Of a DNA stretch of 43,703 nt, positions 42,325-43,703 are shown piece by piece. The notes beneath the pieces were generated by a model that saw nothing but the letters and a program-made list of their open reading frames with translations, searched no databases and was not told where the DNA came from. Position 1 is the stretch's first letter; each line of letters opens with the position of its first letter. The DNA comes from Chloroflexota bacterium (GTDB lineage: Bacteria > Chloroflexota > Anaerolineae > J036 > Brachytrichaceae): assembly GCA_030550095.1 (NCBI GenBank), contig JAUQQA010000019.1, forward strand, positions 1 to 43,703, given 5' to 3'. Made by a program: the position numbers and the translations under genes.

Positions 42325-43494
42325 TCAAAGCCCGAGCAGTTGCCGTGCTTCGTTCACAGGAACCAAATGAGCGCCAGGCGCAACCTTGCCGATCGCAGCC
42401 TCAAACCCAAGCGCGCGCACCCTCGCTGTGATGCGGTCTGCGTCGCTGCGGTGGCAGAACAGGACTGTGGTTGGACCTGTGTCTGTGGAGAAGTACACGG
42501 GTATGCCCTCGGCGCGTAGATCGTTGCACAGTCGGAACAGGGTGATGTTCTCTGGCTCCCAAGCGAAGAGCTTGTGTGTGTTGCCGCCGGTCATAGTCAC
42601 TGCGTGGAGGGTGATGCTATCGCGCTCGGCAAGTTGCCCGAGCGTGATCCAGTCTCCTTGCACTGTTGCCTCGATAGCGCGCAGCATCTCGTCGCGGCGG
42701 TTGCGCAGCCAGCATTTGAACAGAGGACTATTGGGAGCGTCGGCGTGGGCACTTTCGGTTTTCAAGCCGATGCGCGACTCGATGGGCACCGTCACCAGGC
42801 GCAAATCAGCGAATTGGTCGCGCGTGTCCAACCGAAGGGCGAAGCTGTCCTCGTGGGGAATGCCGGGGTAGGAAAGCCACAGCGATACGCCGCCCGTCGC
42901 CGAGCGACATCCAGAACCCGCCAACAACCGAGACATGGCGCTGACGAAGCGCCAATTTTGCACGGCTTCTTCGCCCAAGGTTGCCGCGATCGCTGCCATG
43001 GCGAGTGCCGCTGACCCAGAGGCGCTTGTGCCCAAGCCTTTGCCTGCGCTGAGCGCGCCTTCGGCGACCACGTTGCGGGAATACACGCGCGCGTAGCTGC
43101 TCACGTTCGCCACGTTGCGCACTGCGTTGAGGCTATGGCGCACGCGCTCCAATTCGCGCCCGCTCAAGCGTTGCCCGTTGAGATAAGCCTCGTCCTCTTC
43201 TAGGGCAGGGTCGAACTCGACAAGGGTGAGCGAGTACGCCACGTCATTGGTCACGGACAAGCTGGGCAAAAACGCGATGCGCCATTGCCAATCTGCCAAG
43301 CCGTGATACTTCAGCACGCCCTGCATCGGGTGTGCGCGCGCTGCGGCAACGCCAGCGGGATTTCCTGGTCGGTCGAAGCGGGGGTACGCGGGGAAAGTGA
43401 AGCCGTGGCGCTGGAGCGCATCGAGGATGTCGTCGTGCGCTGCGTGCATCACGCCAGCGATCTCCTTGAAGCCGCGAGGGATGAACGTGCTCAT
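42325..43494 (-). CDS. Mevalonate-pathway decarboxylase (diphospho- or phosphomevalonate decarboxylase)
   Basis: 389 residues, GHMP kinase fold. [11 protein letters not shown] (about 55-65) is the Lys-bearing start of the fold. [12 protein letters not shown] (153-164) is the phosphate loop. [16 protein letters not shown] (191-206) matches the decarboxylase signature. [12 protein letters not shown] contains Asp338, the expected catalytic Asp. From memory, the [11 protein letters not shown] and SLSVTND wording is closer to phosphomevalonate decarboxylases (alternative pathway) than to classical MDD. About 50 residues precede the core, an unusual N-terminal extension. It heads a five-gene operon. 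No SD is seen. Confidence 0.85.
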   Translation of the reverse strand: MSTFIPRGFKEIAGVMHAAHDDILDALQRHGFTFPAYPRFDRPGNPAGVAAARAHPMQGVLKYHGLADWQWRIAFLPSLSVTNDVAYSLTLVEFDPALEEDEAYLNGQRLSGRELERVRHSLNAVRNVANVSSYARVYSRNVVAEGALSAGKGLGTSASGSAALAMAAIAATLGEEAVQNWRFVSAMSRLLAGSGCRSATGGVSLWLSYPGIPHEDSFALRLDTRDQFADLRLVTVPIESRIGLKTESAHADAPNSPLFKCWLRNRRDEMLRAIEATVQGDWITLGQLAERDSITLHAVTMTGGNTHKLFAWEPENITLFRLCNDLRAEGIPVYFSTDTGPTTVLFCHRSDADRITARVRALGFEAAIGKVAPGAHLVPVNEARQLLGL

Positions 43495-43516
43495 TGGCTG
43501 CGCTTTGCTGCGCGAT

Positions 43517-43522
43517 TATCAT
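43517..43522 (+). promoter_or_regulatory. -10 element (TATCAT) of the terminal Nudix gene, leaderless type
   Basis: TATCAT ends 8 bp before the ATG at 43531. No SD is present. Confidence 0.35.
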
Positions 43523-43530
43523 CGCAGAGT

Positions 43531-43703
43531 ATGGCACAAGACGCGCCATTTTTAGACTGGACAGGTCGCCCTCTGCGCGCGTTGCCGCAAGGCGTGCGCG
43601 CAAGTGTGTCGGCGTTCATTCAGGATGCGGAGGGGCGCGTGTTGCTGCATCGTCGCGCAGACAACGGCTATTGGGCGTTGCCAGGCGGCGGTGTGGAGCC
43701 GGG
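43531..43703 (+). CDS. Nudix hydrolase, N-terminal part (truncated by window edge)
   Basis: 57 codons are present and the frame is open at the window end. The sequence reads [21 protein letters not shown]...[13 protein letters not shown], which is the strand preceding the Nudix box and its first glycines (GGGVEPG). Divergent from the mevalonate-pathway decarboxylase gene (36 bp between starts). Substrate cannot be assigned. Confidence 0.88.
   Translation, partial: MAQDAPFLDWTGRPLRALPQGVRASVSAFIQDAEGRVLLHRRADNGYWALPGGGVEP

Overview
The window is GC-rich, densely packed bacterial chromosome. It most likely comes from the Chloroflexota, perhaps an Anaerolineae-like lineage. This rests on family resemblance only: a mevalonate-type decarboxylase in a bacterium, a receptor Ser/Thr kinase with an SH3 domain and a TP-rich tail, secreted SH3 proteins, an alpha ATP synthase subunit with a long insert, a bacterial translin homologue, and a mix of Shine-Dalgarno and apparently leaderless genes. 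No 16S rRNA is present to confirm it.

Layout. 1-928: 5' part of uvrA (minus). 1056-2018: secreted alpha/beta hydrolase, convergent with an isochorismatase-fold hydrolase. 2802-6991: plus-strand operon SDR - yggS - DUF4166-like - MFS - ABC permease. 6988-12582: minus-strand information-processing cluster nusA - rnpM - infB - rbfA - nrnA. It has a clear promoter, a terminator-like hairpin in the nusA leader, and a second terminator plus promoter before infB. 12831-12983: tRNA-Gly(GCC) and tRNA-Ala(CGC) with their own promoter and a shared bidirectional terminator. 13045-15665: atpA-atpG alone, without the other ATP synthase genes. 15823-22769: plus-strand CPBP-like membrane protein, receptor Ser/Thr kinase, PcrA/UvrD helicase, secreted SH3 protein, unknown protein. 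22842-24116: BMP-family nucleoside-binding lipoprotein (minus). 24502-26160: rplU - rpmA - rpmE, terminator, Nudix CoA pyrophosphatase. 26143-26802: translin homologue (minus).

26803-27162 is gene-free and holds seven perfect DnaA boxes, several near matches and three copies of another 10-mer. It is the best candidate in the window for a replication origin (oriC), although dnaA is not beside it. 27163-30398: ornithine cyclodeaminase family, tandem SRPBCC protein, prmA. 30352-31466 (minus): infA and a full-length homologue of kanamycin nucleotidyltransferase. 31513-33783: membrane glycosyltransferase-like protein. 33790-34828 (minus): small three-part module of uncharacterised families (DUF6978-like / DUF1828 / DUF1829-like), with two in-frame amber codons at the DUF1828/DUF1829 junction. 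34892-38656: SCP2 protein - der, then tdk - hpt - hpt. 38661-43494 (minus): five tightly coupled genes, mevalonate-pathway decarboxylase - FAD oxidoreductase - membrane protein - acyl-CoA carboxyltransferase - acetoacetate-decarboxylase-like protein. 43531-43703: start of a Nudix gene.

The most interesting signals are the DnaA-box cluster beside a translin gene, the split DUF1828/1829 module, the nusA leader attenuator, a chromosomal kanamycin-nucleotidyltransferase homologue, a decarboxylase that may belong to the alternative mevalonate pathway, and a recurring arrangement of -10 boxes 6-10 bp before start codons that implies widespread leaderless mRNAs. All family assignments come from reading motifs by eye. 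No database search was run.
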